Shown: positions 17,552-27,716 of the stretch, piece by piece
Layout of the letters: the number at the start of each line of letters is the position of its first letter
Numbering within the stretch: the stretch's first letter is position 1
Origin: Auritidibacter sp. Marseille-P8566
Lineage (GTDB): Bacteria > Actinomycetota > Actinomycetes > Actinomycetales > Microbacteriaceae
DNA length: 64,000 nt
Assembly (NCBI GenBank): GCA_945895375.1
Contig: CAMDEE010000004.1
Location: 1-64,000, forward strand
Reading direction: 5' to 3'
Made by a program: the position numbers and the translations under genes
Notes under the pieces: model-generated
Database searches by the model: none
Seen by the model: the letters and a program-made list of their open reading frames with translations, nothing else
Told to the model about the DNA's origin: nothing

Positions 17552-20221
17552 ATGACCAAGTCCAAGCCTACTCTTTTGCTAATCGATGGTCACTCTTTGG
17601 CCTTCAGAGCTTTCTATGCGCTTAGCCCTGACTCTTTCAAGACTCCAGATGGTCAGCACACCAACGCCGTTCATGGCTTTATTTCCATGATGCTGAACAT
17701 TCTGCAAAATGAGAAGCCAACTCACCTAGCCGTTGCCTTTGACATTTCAAGACATTCATTCCGAACGGATGAATATCCGGAGTACAAGGGGACACGTGGT
17801 GAATCACCACCTGAGTTCAATGGTCAAACAGAACTGCTACGCGATGCACTTGCTGCCATGAACATCACTACTCTGACAAGAGAAAACTACGAAGCCGATG
17901 ACATAATCGCAAGCCTCGCTGATCAAGGTGCAGCAGCAGGCTATAAGGTTCTCATCGTTTCAGGGGATAGAGATACATTCCAGCTCATACAAGACGATGT
18001 AACGATTCTTTACCCAGTAAAAGGTGTGATGAACCTTGCTCGCATGACAGATGAAGCAGTTCTAGAAAAGTATGGAATCCATGCCAAGCAGTATCCAGAT
18101 CTAGCAGCTCTTGTTGGTGAAACATCAGACAACTTACCTGGTGTTCCAGGTGTAGGACCAAAGACAGCCGCCAAGTGGTTGCAACAGTATGGTGATCTCC
18201 AAGGTGTACTAGACGCAGAGAAAGATATCCCAGGCAAAGTAGGCGAGAGTCTAAGAGAACACCGCGAACTTGCAATCAGAAACCGAAGACTCAATCATCT
18301 CGTTAGAGACTTGGATATCGGTTACTCATTCGACGCATTCCACCTAGTGCCAGTGAACGAGACTGCAGTTCGAGATTCATTTGCGAAAATGCATTTCAGA
18401 TCACTTCTCGAGAGGGTGCTACGTGCTCTTGGTGTCGAAGCAGGAACATCGTCAGGTCCTGCACCAACAAACACAGAAGTCCAAGTGGTTGTCGAGGAAG
18501 TAATCACTCAAGTCGACCTTGTGCTCCCGAAGGAACCTAAAAGTGCTGCCGATGCACTCGAGAAGATCTACTCATCTCCTAAACCAAGCGCAGTGTTCTT
18601 TGACTTGGGAGACGAGAGTATCTTGGCGGCTGGTATTGCCAATCAGAGCTTGAGAGTTTCACTAAAGGCTACAGACTTTGATAAGAAGTTCTACACATGG
18701 TTAGCTTCTGCGCAACCGAAGATTGCCTTCAATGCCAAGTCTGCAGAGCGATTCCTTCTGGGTTCAGGTAAGACTCTTTCTGGAGTTGCCGATGACCCGA
18801 TGTTGATGGCATACATTGATAATCCACTTCGAAAGGGCTTCTCAGCTGAAGATCTAGTTTCTGAGTACCTTGGCGTTCAGTTGGAAGAAGAGTCAGCAGA
18901 AGAACTGGTTCAATCTGATAAAGACCTGTCCGCTATCGCTTGGTATGTTTTCCAGCTAAGCCAAAAGCTCACCAGTGTTTTGGCTAAGAGCAACCAAACC
19001 AACGTTTACAAGCAAGTAGAACTCGCTTCTAGTTCGCCGCTTGCCAGGATGGAACACACCGGCATCACACTAGATGTTGACGGTATGAGCAAGTTAGTTA
19101 AGAAACTCGACAAGGAAGTCGCGAAGATCGCCTCAGAGTGTTACGAGATTATTGGTAAAGAGATAAACCTTGCATCACCTAAGCAACTGCAGACAGTCTT
19201 GTTTGATGATTTAGGCATGGAGGGAACCAGCAAGGTAAAGACTGGGTTCTCAACCAACGCTGAAGCACTGACAACACTATTCGAACAGAATGGTCATCCA
19301 TTCCTAGAGAAACTTCTTGCTCACCGAGAAGTAACCAAGATTAGACAAATTGTTGAAACCATTAGCAAGGCTGTTTCAGCCGATGGACGAATCCACACCA
19401 CATACGTTCAAACAGGAACTTCAACAGGACGTCTTTCTTCTGAGAACCCAAACTTGCAGAACATCCCGGTCAGATCGGATCGAGGAAGACTAATTCGAGA
19501 TGCTTTTATCGTTGGCGATGACTTTGATACATTGCTTACCGCAGACTACTCGCAGATTGAAATGAGAATCTTGGCTCACCTGAGCCAAGACGAAGGTCTA
19601 ATCGAAGCATTCAAGTCAGGCGAAGATCTCCACAAGTTTGTTGGATCTAGAATCTATGGTGTCCCACCAGCAGAAGTGACAGGTGCGATGCGTTCGAAAG
19701 TAAAAGCTATGTCCTATGGACTTGTCTACGGTCTAAGTGAGTACGGTCTAGCGAAACAGCTTCGAATCACTAACGCCGATGCCAAGCAACTGATGGCTGA
19801 CTACTTCGACCGCTTTGGTGGAGTTAGAAGATACCTGAGCGAAGTTGTGGAAGAAGCCAAGGACCGTGGTTACACCGAAACCATTGCTGGACGAAGAAGA
19901 CCTTTCCCTGATTTGAAGAGCAAGATTTTCGCCGTTAAGGAGAATGCTCGGAGAGCAGCATTGAACGCCCCAATTCAAGGAACTGCGGCTGACATAATGA
20001 AGACAGCCATGATCAATGTTGATAGGGCATTAGTAACTGCCAAGGTAAAGAGCCGCATCTTGCTTCAAGTCCATGACGAATTGGTTATTGAGGTTGCTAA
20101 AGGCGAGCTGGAAAAGGTTCAGGAGTTAGTCATCAAGGGCATGAACGAAGCGGCGCAGCTGGCTGTTCCTCTGGAAGTAAGCGTTGGAGTTGGCAAGAGC
20201 TGGGATGAGGCTGCTCACTAG
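17552..20221 (+). CDS. polA: DNA polymerase I
   Basis: PolA (889 residues) fills gaps and removes RNA primers. The N-terminal 5'-nuclease domain (about 1-290) has LLLIDGHSLAFRAFYAL, YEADDIIA and the helix-hairpin-helix GVPGVGPKTA. The polymerase domain shows motif A (DYSQIEMRILAH), motif B (RSKVKAMSYGLVYGLSEYG) and motif C (QVHDELVIEV). Motif B has Tyr where E. coli has Phe762, as in other actinobacterial and T7 polymerases. The middle domain (about 330-480) lacks the DxE metal ligands of a proofreading exonuclease: FFDLGDES stands where FDTET would be. It overlaps ptsH by one base. Confidence 0.96.
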   Translation: MTKSKPTLLLIDGHSLAFRAFYALSPDSFKTPDGQHTNAVHGFISMMLNILQNEKPTHLAVAFDISRHSFRTDEYPEYKGTRGESPPEFNGQTELLRDALAAMNITTLTRENYEADDIIASLADQGAAAGYKVLIVSGDRDTFQLIQDDVTILYPVKGVMNLARMTDEAVLEKYGIHAKQYPDLAALVGETSDNLPGVPGVGPKTAAKWLQQYGDLQGVLDAEKDIPGKVGESLREHRELAIRNRRLNHLVRDLDIGYSFDAFHLVPVNETAVRDSFAKMHFRSLLERVLRALGVEAGTSSGPAPTNTEVQVVVEEVITQVDLVLPKEPKSAADALEKIYSSPKPSAVFFDLGDESILAAGIANQSLRVSLKATDFDKKFYTWLASAQPKIAFNAKSAERFLLGSGKTLSGVADDPMLMAYIDNPLRKGFSAEDLVSEYLGVQLEEESAEELVQSDKDLSAIAWYVFQLSQKLTSVLAKSNQTNVYKQVELASSSPLARMEHTGITLDVDGMSKLVKKLDKEVAKIASECYEIIGKEINLASPKQLQTVLFDDLGMEGTSKVKTGFSTNAEALTTLFEQNGHPFLEKLLAHREVTKIRQIVETISKAVSADGRIHTTYVQTGTSTGRLSSENPNLQNIPVRSDRGRLIRDAFIVGDDFDTLLTADYSQIEMRILAHLSQDEGLIEAFKSGEDLHKFVGSRIYGVPPAEVTGAMRSKVKAMSYGLVYGLSEYGLAKQLRITNADAKQLMADYFDRFGGVRRYLSEVVEEAKDRGYTETIAGRRRPFPDLKSKIFAVKENARRAALNAPIQGTAADIMKTAMINVDRALVTAKVKSRILLQVHDELVIEVAKGELEKVQELVIKGMNEAAQLAVPLEVSVGVGKSWDEAAH

Positions 20222-20487
20222 TGGCTAAGCGCTCCTGCATAGTTGGGCCTGCGGTTGGCCTACACGCTAGACCTGCTGCTGATTTTGTGCGTGTTGCTAC
20301 CTTGAGTAAGCACCAGGTCACTGTGACCAATAAACACGGCAAAAAAGCCCAAGGAAACAGCATTTTGGGGATATTGAGCCTTGGAGCTAAGCATGGGGAA
20401 GAGCTTGTAATCGAGGTTGATGGACCTGACGAGGATGCAGTCTTGGAGGCTCTTTTACGCGTTGTTTCGGGAGATAAGACCGTATAG
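20221..20487 (+). CDS. ptsH: Phosphocarrier protein HPr
   Basis: HPr (88 residues, GTG start) relays phosphate from enzyme I to sugar-specific EIIA domains. The phosphorylated His is His15 in GLHARPA, and the regulatory Ser is Ser47 in GNSILG, the site used by HPr kinase in Firmicutes. The first base of the GTG is the last base of the polA stop, an unusual partner for HPr. No other PTS gene is in the window. It could serve a sugar PTS encoded elsewhere or a purely regulatory phosphorelay. Confidence 0.9.
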   Translation: MAKRSCIVGPAVGLHARPAADFVRVATLSKHQVTVTNKHGKKAQGNSILGILSLGAKHGEELVIEVDGPDEDAVLEALLRVVSGDKTV

Positions 20488-20611
20488 ACTTTCCCAAGGC
20501 CCAGTTTTGGGTCTAAACAATCCAGTCCAAGTTCAATTGTTGTGAGTTGCTACGCCTGTAGTGACAAATGGTAATTGGCCCGAGTAAAAACAAGATCGAG
20601 ACAACCTCTCT
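20488..20611 (+). promoter_or_regulatory. rpsA upstream region (no clear Shine-Dalgarno)
   Basis: This 124-base gap between ptsH and rpsA holds a weak hairpin (CCCAA/TTGGG near 20493-20511) and the leader of rpsA. The bases just before the ATG, GACAACCTCTCT, contain no Shine-Dalgarno sequence, although S1 is a highly expressed ribosomal protein. In other bacteria rpsA leaders are structured and autoregulated by S1; whether that holds here cannot be judged by eye. No convincing -10 hexamer was found. Confidence 0.35.
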
Positions 20612-22084
20612 ATGACAAGTAGCACCAACAAAGCTCCTAAGCAGGTAGCAGTAAACGACATCGGTTCAGCAGAAGAATTACTTGCAGAAATCGAAAAAAC
20701 CCTAAAATCTTTCAACGACGGCGATTTAATCGCGGGTATCGTTGTAAAGATTGACCGCGACGAAGTTCTTCTCGACGTAGGTTACAAAACTGAAGGTGTT
20801 ATCCCTTCACGCGAACTATCAATCAGACACGATGCAGCCCCTGGCGACATTGTCGCAGTTGGTGATTCGATCGAGGCCCTTGTTCTTCAGAAAGAAGACA
20901 AAGAAGGCCGTCTAATTCTTTCCAAGAAGCGTGCACAGTACGAGCGCGCATGGGGCGATGTTGAGAAGATCAAAGAAACTGATGGCGTCGTTACCGGTTT
21001 GGTTATCGAAGTCGTTAAGGGTGGTCTAATTGTTGACATCGGTCTTCGTGGATTCCTTCCAGCATCTCTTATCGAACTACGTCGTGTTCGGGACCTTACT
21101 CCTTACCTTGGTCAGAATGTTGACGCAAAGATTTTGGAACTAGACAAGAACCGTAACAACGTTGTTCTATCTCGTAGAGCTCTACTTGAAGAGTCACAGT
21201 CTGCTAACCGCAGCACATTCCTTGCAGATCTTGCTAAGGGACAGATTCGTACAGGTGTTGTTTCATCTATCGTAAACTTCGGTGCATTCATTGACCTTGG
21301 TGGTGTTGATGGTCTAGTTCACGTAAGCGAGCTTTCATGGAAGCACATCGAGCACGCGAGCGAAGTTGTTGAGATCGGTCAGGAAGTAACTGTTGAGGTT
21401 CTAGAAGTTGACCAGGACAGAGAGCGTGTTTCACTATCTCTGAAGGCAACTCAGGAAGACCCATGGCAGGTATTCTCTAGATCACACGCAATCGGTCAGT
21501 ACGCACCAGGTAAGGTCACCAAGATTGTTCCATTCGGTGCATTCGTCCGCGTTGCAGATGGCATTGAAGGCCTAGTTCACATCAGTGAACTATCAGCTAA
21601 GCACATCGATCTTGCAAGCCAGGTTGTAACAGTTAACCAGGATGTATTCGTGAAGGTTATCGACATCGATCTAGATCGTCGTCGCATCTCACTTTCATTG
21701 AAGCAGGCCACTGAGGAAGTTAACCCTGAGGGAACTGACTTCAACCCAGCGCTATACGGATTGGCTACCGACTTTGATGACCAGGGTAACTACAAGTACC
21801 CAGAGGGCTTCAACGCTGAAACTAGCGAATGGAAGCCAGGTTTCGAAGAGGCGAAGGCTAAGTGGGAGAAGGAATACGCTGAGGCTCACGCACGCTGGGA
21901 AGAGCACAAGAAGCAGGTTAAGGCAGCTAACGAGCTTGCAGCAACTCTTCCTGATGCAAAGCCAGAAGTTCAGGCCAGCACCACTACTTCATCTTCATCA
22001 GAAGGTGCCAACTCATCAGAGGGAACCCTTTCTGAAGACGAGGCACTATCTGCTCTGCGCGACAAGCTAAACAGCGCTGAATAG
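20612..22084 (+). CDS. rpsA: 30S ribosomal protein S1
   Basis: S1 (490 residues) helps mRNA bind to the 30S subunit. Four S1 RNA-binding domains can be seen, each with the G-x-V pattern: GDLIAGIVVKIDRDEVLLDVG, GVVTGLVIEVVKGGLIVDIG, IRTGVVSSIVNFGAFIDLGG and APGKVTKIVPFGAFVRV (approximate starts at residues 39, 124, 209 and 293). The C-terminus is a long charged and Ser/Glu-rich tail. Four domains is the usual actinobacterial form, versus six in E. coli. It is followed by a strong terminator. Arginine codons lean to CGT/CGC rather than the AGA common in neighbouring genes. Confidence 0.95.
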   Translation: MTSSTNKAPKQVAVNDIGSAEELLAEIEKTLKSFNDGDLIAGIVVKIDRDEVLLDVGYKTEGVIPSRELSIRHDAAPGDIVAVGDSIEALVLQKEDKEGRLILSKKRAQYERAWGDVEKIKETDGVVTGLVIEVVKGGLIVDIGLRGFLPASLIELRRVRDLTPYLGQNVDAKILELDKNRNNVVLSRRALLEESQSANRSTFLADLAKGQIRTGVVSSIVNFGAFIDLGGVDGLVHVSELSWKHIEHASEVVEIGQEVTVEVLEVDQDRERVSLSLKATQEDPWQVFSRSHAIGQYAPGKVTKIVPFGAFVRVADGIEGLVHISELSAKHIDLASQVVTVNQDVFVKVIDIDLDRRRISLSLKQATEEVNPEGTDFNPALYGLATDFDDQGNYKYPEGFNAETSEWKPGFEEAKAKWEKEYAEAHARWEEHKKQVKAANELAATLPDAKPEVQASTTTSSSSEGANSSEGTLSEDEALSALRDKLNSAE

Positions 22085-22098
22085 TTAGAAGTACTTAG

Positions 22099-22130
22099 GA
22101 CGGGTTGGGCTAAGGCTCAACCCGTCTTTG
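22099..22130 (+). terminator. Intrinsic terminator after rpsA
   Basis: A 12-base-pair stem, GACGGGTTGGGC pairing with GCTCAACCCGTC (one G-T wobble), closes a TAAG loop and is followed by TTTGCTTT. It ends the rpsA transcript 15 bases after the stop codon. Confidence 0.88.
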
Positions 22131-22144
22131 CTTTAAGGACAAGT

Positions 22145-22150
22145 TAGGCT
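22145..22150 (+). promoter_or_regulatory. Putative -10 element (TAGGCT) of a leaderless coaE promoter
   Basis: TAGGCT ends 6 bases before the coaE ATG at 22157; the bases between, TAGAAG, hold no usable ribosome binding site at proper spacing. It lies just downstream of the rpsA terminator. Confidence 0.5.
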
Positions 22151-22156
22151 TAGAAG

Positions 22157-22765
22157 ATGTTCTTGATAGGTCTAACCGGTGGTATCGCAGCAGGTAAGAC
22201 AACTGTTGCTGCCCATTGGGTTTCACTTGGTGCTATCGAGATTGACGCCGACAAACTAGCAAGGGAAGTAGTTGAACCAGAAACAAACGGTCTGACTCAG
22301 ATCGTTGAAACTTTTGGTCCGCACATTCTGACAAGAACAGGCGAATTGGATCGCAAAGCTTTAGGTGAGATTGTCTTCAATGAGCCAGCTAGAAGAGTTG
22401 CACTTGAATCAATAGTTCATCCACTGGTTCGTGAAAGAGCTCAGGAAATCCTCGAGTCACTTCCTGAGAACTCCATCGTTGTGTATACGGTTCCTCTGCT
22501 TGTCGAAGCCAAGGTTTCGCTACCGTTTGACGTAATCGTGAGTGTTGAAGCCCCTGAGTCTGACAGAATTCAAAGACTCGTTGGCTCTAGGGGAATGACC
22601 CCTCAAGAGGCGCAAGCAAGAATCAAGGCTCAGGCATCTGCACTGGAGCGCGCAGCTGCGGCTGATTTTGTTTTGAATTCCAACCAGACATTGCCAGGTT
22701 TACTTGCCGATGCAACTGCCTTATGGAATAAATTCCTGTTGATGGCGCAGGAGAAATCTCAATGA
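22157..22765 (+). CDS. coaE: Dephospho-CoA kinase
   Basis: CoaE (202 residues) phosphorylates the 3'-hydroxyl of dephospho-CoA, the last step of coenzyme A synthesis. The P-loop is [14 protein letters not shown] at residues 5-18, followed by the family [12 protein letters not shown] motif and HPLVRERA. Some actinobacterial CoaE proteins carry a GrpB-like C-terminal extension; this one is the short single-domain form. Its last 4 bases overlap the start of uvrB (ATGA), so the two are coupled. Confidence 0.95.
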   Translation: MFLIGLTGGIAAGKTTVAAHWVSLGAIEIDADKLAREVVEPETNGLTQIVETFGPHILTRTGELDRKALGEIVFNEPARRVALESIVHPLVRERAQEILESLPENSIVVYTVPLLVEAKVSLPFDVIVSVEAPESDRIQRLVGSRGMTPQEAQARIKAQASALERAAAADFVLNSNQTLPGLLADATALWNKFLLMAQEKSQ

Positions 22766-24825
22766 AGGGTCCAACCAGAACCTTTGCCCCCTTTGAAGTA
22801 ATAAGTGAGTACACACCATCGGGAGATCAGCCAACAGCCATTGCAGAATTAACAGACCGAATAAATAATGGTGAGAAAGATGTTGTACTACTGGGAGCAA
22901 CCGGTACAGGTAAATCAGCGACTACGGCTTGGCTGATTGAGAAACTTCAACGACCAACTCTTGTTCTTGCTCACAACAAGACTTTGGCAGCACAACTCGT
23001 CAACGAATTCAGAGAGCTTCTTCCAAACAACGCAATTGAGTATTTCGTTTCTTACTATGACTATTACCAGCCAGAAGCTTACGTTCCTCAAACCGATACC
23101 TTTATTGAAAAGGACTCTTCCATAAACGAAGAAGTTGAGCGTCTACGTTACTCGGCAACTATGAGCTTGCTATCCAGAAGAGACGTTGTCGTAGTTTCAA
23201 CTGTTTCCTGCATCTATGGACTTGGTGCGCCAAGCGAATACTTGGACATGGCCCTTCCTCTACACAAAGGTCAGACAATCGATCGAGCTGAACTCATTCG
23301 TGAGTTCGTAACCATGCAGTACCAACGTAACGACTACGACTTCTCAAGGGGTAACTTCAGGGTCAAGGGTGACACCATTGAGATCATTCCTGTCTATGAT
23401 GAACTAGCCATCAGACTTGAGCTCTTCGGAGACGAGATCGAAAACATCTACCAATTGCATCCCCTAACCGGCGAGATAGTTCGGGCCATGGAGACCATAT
23501 CAGTTTATCCAGCTAGTTACTACGTAACCTCTCAAGAACGCATGGGAGAAGCTCTCGAAGCGATTGAAGAGGAAATGGTTGCTCGAGTAAAGGAATTCGA
23601 AATTCAAGGCAAACTTCTTGAAGCCCAAAGAATCAAGATGAGAACAACTTTTGATCTAGAGATGATTCGAGAACTTGGTTTTTGTAGTGGTATCGAGAAC
23701 TACTCAAGACATCTAGATGGCCGTGAGCCAGGTTCTGCTCCATCATGTCTTCTTGATTACTTCCCAGAGGATTTCCTAACGGTAATCGATGAATCTCACG
23801 TAACGGTTCCGCAGATTGGCGCGATGTATGAAGGTGACTCTTCAAGAAAAAGAACATTGGTTGAGCATGGCTTTAGACTGCCATCAGCTATGGATAACCG
23901 ACCACTGAAGTGGGCTGAGTTCCAAGAGCGAGTAGGTCAAACTGTTTACCTTTCAGCAACTCCTGGAAAATATGAACTAGGCGTTGCTGATGGTTCTGTT
24001 GAGCAGATCATTAGACCAACAGGGCTTATTGATCCTCGAATTGTTGTTAAGCCATCAAAGAGTCAGATTGATGACCTGTTAGAAGAAATTCGCATTAGAA
24101 CAGCCAAAGATGAACGAGTGCTTGTCACTACCCTGACAAAGAAGATGTCTGAAGAACTAACCGAGTTCCTAACCGAAGCAGGGGTTCGAGTTAGGTATCT
24201 ACACAGCGACGTGGACACCCTTCGAAGAGTAGAGCTACTGAGAGAACTTAGAAGCGGTGTTTATGACGTGCTGGTCGGTATCAACCTGCTGCGTGAAGGT
24301 CTAGACCTACCTGAGGTCTCTCTAGTTAGCATTCTGGATGCAGACAAAGAAGGCTTCTTGCGTTCTACTACTTCGCTGATTCAGACCATCGGTCGTGCTG
24401 CTCGTAACGTCAGCGGTGAAGTACACATGTATGCCGATCGAATCACTGACTCTATGGCTAGAGCTATCGATGAAACCACCAGAAGACGTGAGAAGCAGGT
24501 CGCCTATAACGTAGCCAACGGGGTAGATCCTCAACCTCTACGTAAGAAGATTGCTGACATCACCGACAGCATCCTCCGTGAAGAGCAGGACACAGCAGAA
24601 CTACTGGATAACGCCAAGAACAAGAGAACTGGAAACAAGGGTATTACCCCACTCAAATCCAGACCTAACCAGAACGCCAGCTACGACGAACTTCTTGACC
24701 TGGTTGTGGACCTTGACCAGCAGATGAAGTCAGCTGCAGCCGAGCTCAAGTTTGAACTTGCGGCAAGGCTCCGAGATGAGATTAGCGAACTCAAATACAC
24801 CCTGAGGCAGATAGATAAGGTTTAG
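22762..24825 (+). CDS. uvrB: Excinuclease ABC subunit UvrB
   Basis: UvrB (687 residues) verifies damage and loads UvrC in nucleotide excision repair. The Walker A motif is [13 protein letters not shown]. The damage-probing beta-hairpin region shows [20 protein letters not shown]. Helicase motifs follow as [18 protein letters not shown] and QTIGRAARN. The C-terminal UVR domain, where UvrC binds, ends with [18 protein letters not shown]. It overlaps coaE by 4 bases and lies 27 bases before uvrA. Confidence 0.97.
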   Translation: MKGPTRTFAPFEVISEYTPSGDQPTAIAELTDRINNGEKDVVLLGATGTGKSATTAWLIEKLQRPTLVLAHNKTLAAQLVNEFRELLPNNAIEYFVSYYDYYQPEAYVPQTDTFIEKDSSINEEVERLRYSATMSLLSRRDVVVVSTVSCIYGLGAPSEYLDMALPLHKGQTIDRAELIREFVTMQYQRNDYDFSRGNFRVKGDTIEIIPVYDELAIRLELFGDEIENIYQLHPLTGEIVRAMETISVYPASYYVTSQERMGEALEAIEEEMVARVKEFEIQGKLLEAQRIKMRTTFDLEMIRELGFCSGIENYSRHLDGREPGSAPSCLLDYFPEDFLTVIDESHVTVPQIGAMYEGDSSRKRTLVEHGFRLPSAMDNRPLKWAEFQERVGQTVYLSATPGKYELGVADGSVEQIIRPTGLIDPRIVVKPSKSQIDDLLEEIRIRTAKDERVLVTTLTKKMSEELTEFLTEAGVRVRYLHSDVDTLRRVELLRELRSGVYDVLVGINLLREGLDLPEVSLVSILDADKEGFLRSTTSLIQTIGRAARNVSGEVHMYADRITDSMARAIDETTRRREKQVAYNVANGVDPQPLRKKIADITDSILREEQDTAELLDNAKNKRTGNKGITPLKSRPNQNASYDELLDLVVDLDQQMKSAAAELKFELAARLRDEISELKYTLRQIDKV

Positions 24826-24840
24826 CGCTAACTGGGGGGT

Positions 24841-24846
24841 TAAACT
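24841..24846 (+). promoter_or_regulatory. Putative -10 element (TAAACT) of a leaderless uvrA promoter
   Basis: TAAACT ends 6 bases before the uvrA ATG at 24853, with AAACCA between and no Shine-Dalgarno sequence. It suggests uvrA has its own start in addition to readthrough from uvrB. No LexA box was recognised near it. Confidence 0.45.
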
Positions 24847-24852
24847 AAACCA

Positions 24853-27714
24853 ATGCCACACATCAGCATTCCCACCAAAGACAAGCTAGTCATCAAAGGT
24901 GCCAGGGTTCATAACCTAAAGAACCTAAACCTTGAGATACCTAAAAACGCCATGGTGGTCTTCACGGGCCTCAGTGGATCGGGTAAGTCTTCGCTAGCTT
25001 TTGACACCATCTTCGCCGAAGGACAGCGTAGATACGTTGAGTCGCTGAGTGCTTATGCAAGGCAGTTCCTAGGTCAAGTTGATAGACCTGATGTTGACTT
25101 CATTGAGGGCTTGAGCCCTGCTGTTTCTATTGACCAGAAATCAACCAACAGAAACCCAAGATCAACTGTTGGAACAATTACTGAGATTCACGATTACCTC
25201 AGACTTCTTTGGGCACGAATTGGAATTCCTCACTGTGCTGAGTGTGGCGAGAAGATTACAAAGCAAACTGCGCAGCAGATTGTTGATCAGATCATGCAGT
25301 TCAAGACCGGCACAAAGTATCAAATACTTGCTCAAATAGTGGACCAGAAGAAAGGTGAGTTCTCTGACTTGTTTAGAGAACTAATTAGCCAAGGTTTCGC
25401 AAGAGCTGTAGTTGATGGGGAAGTGATCCAACTAACCGATGCCAAACCACTAAGAAAGACTTTCAAACACGACATCTCAGTCGTCATTGACCGACTTGTA
25501 GCCAAAGATGACATCACTCAACGTCTAACTGACTCAGTTGAAACAGCGCTAAAGGTGGCTAATGGTCGTTTGACTATTGATTTCGTTGATGTGAAGGGCG
25601 ATGGCAAGTATCGCAACTTCAGTGAGAAGATGTCTTGCCCTAACGAACACACACTTGCTCTGACCGAGATTGAACCTAGAACCTTCTCTTTCAATGCTCC
25701 ATTCGGTGCTTGTCCTAAGTGTTCAGGACTTGGAATCAAGATGGCCGTTGATAAGGAACTCATCATTGGCGATGTCTCTGAATCAATCAACGGTGGCGTG
25801 ATTAGACCTTGGTCCACCCAAGGTAAAGGTCTTTTCACCTATTACACAAGATTGCTAACCGGGTTAGCTAAAGACCTTGACTTCTCGCTAAACACTCCAT
25901 GGCAAGATCTACCAGAAGAAATCCAAGACGCAGTTCTTTACGGTAACAACTTCGAAGTTCAAATGAAGTGGAAGAACAAGTACGGAAGAGAGCTCAAGTA
26001 CACAACTGGTTTTGAGGGCGCTCTCAATTACATTGAACGTAAATACCTAGAAGCAGATAATGACTGGGCAAGAGGTAGATGGTCTGAGTATCTTCGTGAA
26101 ACCCCTTGCCCTGACTGCAATGGAGCCAGACTTAGACCTGAAGTACTTGCAGTCAAAGTTGGCAATAGTTCCATAGCCGACGTCTGCTTCTTGAGTCTTG
26201 GAGAGTCATACGCATTCTTCGACAAACTAAAACTCGATAAGCGTGATGAGAAGATTGCAGCTCAAGTACTTAGAGAGATTCGTTCACGACTTGATTTCCT
26301 TATCGCAGTTGGACTTGATTACCTATCCCTTGAGCGAGCAGCTGCAACACTTTCCGGTGGTGAAGCACAAAGAATTCGTCTAGCCACACAGATCGGTGCT
26401 GGACTTACCGGTGTTCTCTATGTGTTGGATGAACCAAGTATTGGTTTGCACCAAAGAGACAACATGAGACTAATCCAAACACTTCTTAAACTTCGTGATC
26501 TAGGTAACACTCTGATTGTCGTTGAGCACGATGAGGACACCATCAGGGCAGCTGACTGGCTAGTTGATATAGGACCTGGTGCGGGTGTTCACGGTGGGGA
26601 AGTAGTTCACAGCGGAAGCTACAAGGCAATCTTGACCAACAAGGAATCAATCACAGGCGCTTTCCTTGCTGGTCGCGAGTCAATCGAGACTCCAAAGAAG
26701 AGAAGACCAGTAGATAAGGACCGCCAAATCAAAGTCGTTGGGGCGAGAGAGAATAACCTCAAGAACATTGACGTTACTTTCCCGCTAGGTACTTTCACAG
26801 CTGTAACAGGTGTGAGTGGTTCTGGAAAGTCCTCTCTAGTAAATGACGTTCTTTATGAAGTTCTAGCTAACAAACTCAATGGAGCAAAGGGTGTTGCTGG
26901 AAAGCACACTCGAGTTGAAGGCCTAGACCAACTAGACAAGGTCGTTCACGTTGACCAGAACCCAATTGGTAGAACACCAAGATCAAACCCTGCTACCTAC
27001 ACCGGTGTTTTTGATCACATTCGCAAGCTATTTGCCGACACCCAAGAGTCAAAGGCAAGGGGATACCAGCAGGGTCGATTCTCCTTCAACGTAAAGGGTG
27101 GTCGTTGTGAGGCCTGTAGCGGTGACGGAACTCTAAAGATTGAAATGAACTTCCTGCCTGATGTTTACGTCTCTTGTGAGGTTTGTCACGGTGCTAGATA
27201 TAACCGTGAGACCCTTCAGGTCAAATACAAGGGAAAATCAATTGCCGAAGTGCTAGAGATGCCAATCTCTGAGGCTGCCGAATTCTTCCAAGCAATCACT
27301 TCAATCGCCCGCTACCTAGACACTCTGGTGGACGTTGGTTTGGGTTATGTGCGTCTTGGCCAAAGCGCAACAACTCTTTCAGGTGGTGAAGCTCAGCGCG
27401 TGAAGTTAGCTACTGAACTTCAAAAACGTTCATACGGTAGAAGCATCTACGTTCTTGATGAACCAACAACAGGTTTGCACTTCGAAGATGTTAGAAAGCT
27501 CTTGCTTGTTCTCAACGGATTGGTTGATAAGGGAAACACTGTGATTGTCATCGAGCACAACCTAGATGTCATCAAGTCCTCTGATTGGGTTGTTGACATT
27601 GGCCCTGAGGGCGGTTCTAGAGGTGGCGAAGTTGTCGCGGTTGGAACTCCTGAGCAGATAGCAAAGGTTGCTAAGTCTCACACAGGAAAATTCCTCAAGG
27701 AAATCCTTAGTTAG
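24853..27714 (+). CDS. uvrA: Excinuclease ABC subunit UvrA
   Basis: UvrA (953 residues) is the ABC-type damage sensor of nucleotide excision repair. Two ATPase modules are visible: Walker [15 protein letters not shown] and [13 protein letters not shown], signatures [12 protein letters not shown] and [12 protein letters not shown], and Walker [14 protein letters not shown] and [13 protein letters not shown]. Zinc-finger cysteines occur as [14 protein letters not shown], and CEACSGDG with CEVCHG. The length is typical. It starts 27 bases after uvrB, and uvrC begins 2 bases after its stop. Confidence 0.97.
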   Translation: MPHISIPTKDKLVIKGARVHNLKNLNLEIPKNAMVVFTGLSGSGKSSLAFDTIFAEGQRRYVESLSAYARQFLGQVDRPDVDFIEGLSPAVSIDQKSTNRNPRSTVGTITEIHDYLRLLWARIGIPHCAECGEKITKQTAQQIVDQIMQFKTGTKYQILAQIVDQKKGEFSDLFRELISQGFARAVVDGEVIQLTDAKPLRKTFKHDISVVIDRLVAKDDITQRLTDSVETALKVANGRLTIDFVDVKGDGKYRNFSEKMSCPNEHTLALTEIEPRTFSFNAPFGACPKCSGLGIKMAVDKELIIGDVSESINGGVIRPWSTQGKGLFTYYTRLLTGLAKDLDFSLNTPWQDLPEEIQDAVLYGNNFEVQMKWKNKYGRELKYTTGFEGALNYIERKYLEADNDWARGRWSEYLRETPCPDCNGARLRPEVLAVKVGNSSIADVCFLSLGESYAFFDKLKLDKRDEKIAAQVLREIRSRLDFLIAVGLDYLSLERAAATLSGGEAQRIRLATQIGAGLTGVLYVLDEPSIGLHQRDNMRLIQTLLKLRDLGNTLIVVEHDEDTIRAADWLVDIGPGAGVHGGEVVHSGSYKAILTNKESITGAFLAGRESIETPKKRRPVDKDRQIKVVGARENNLKNIDVTFPLGTFTAVTGVSGSGKSSLVNDVLYEVLANKLNGAKGVAGKHTRVEGLDQLDKVVHVDQNPIGRTPRSNPATYTGVFDHIRKLFADTQESKARGYQQGRFSFNVKGGRCEACSGDGTLKIEMNFLPDVYVSCEVCHGARYNRETLQVKYKGKSIAEVLEMPISEAAEFFQAITSIARYLDTLVDVGLGYVRLGQSATTLSGGEAQRVKLATELQKRSYGRSIYVLDEPTTGLHFEDVRKLLLVLNGLVDKGNTVIVIEHNLDVIKSSDWVVDIGPEGGSRGGEVVAVGTPEQIAKVAKSHTGKFLKEILS

Positions 27715-27716
27715 AA

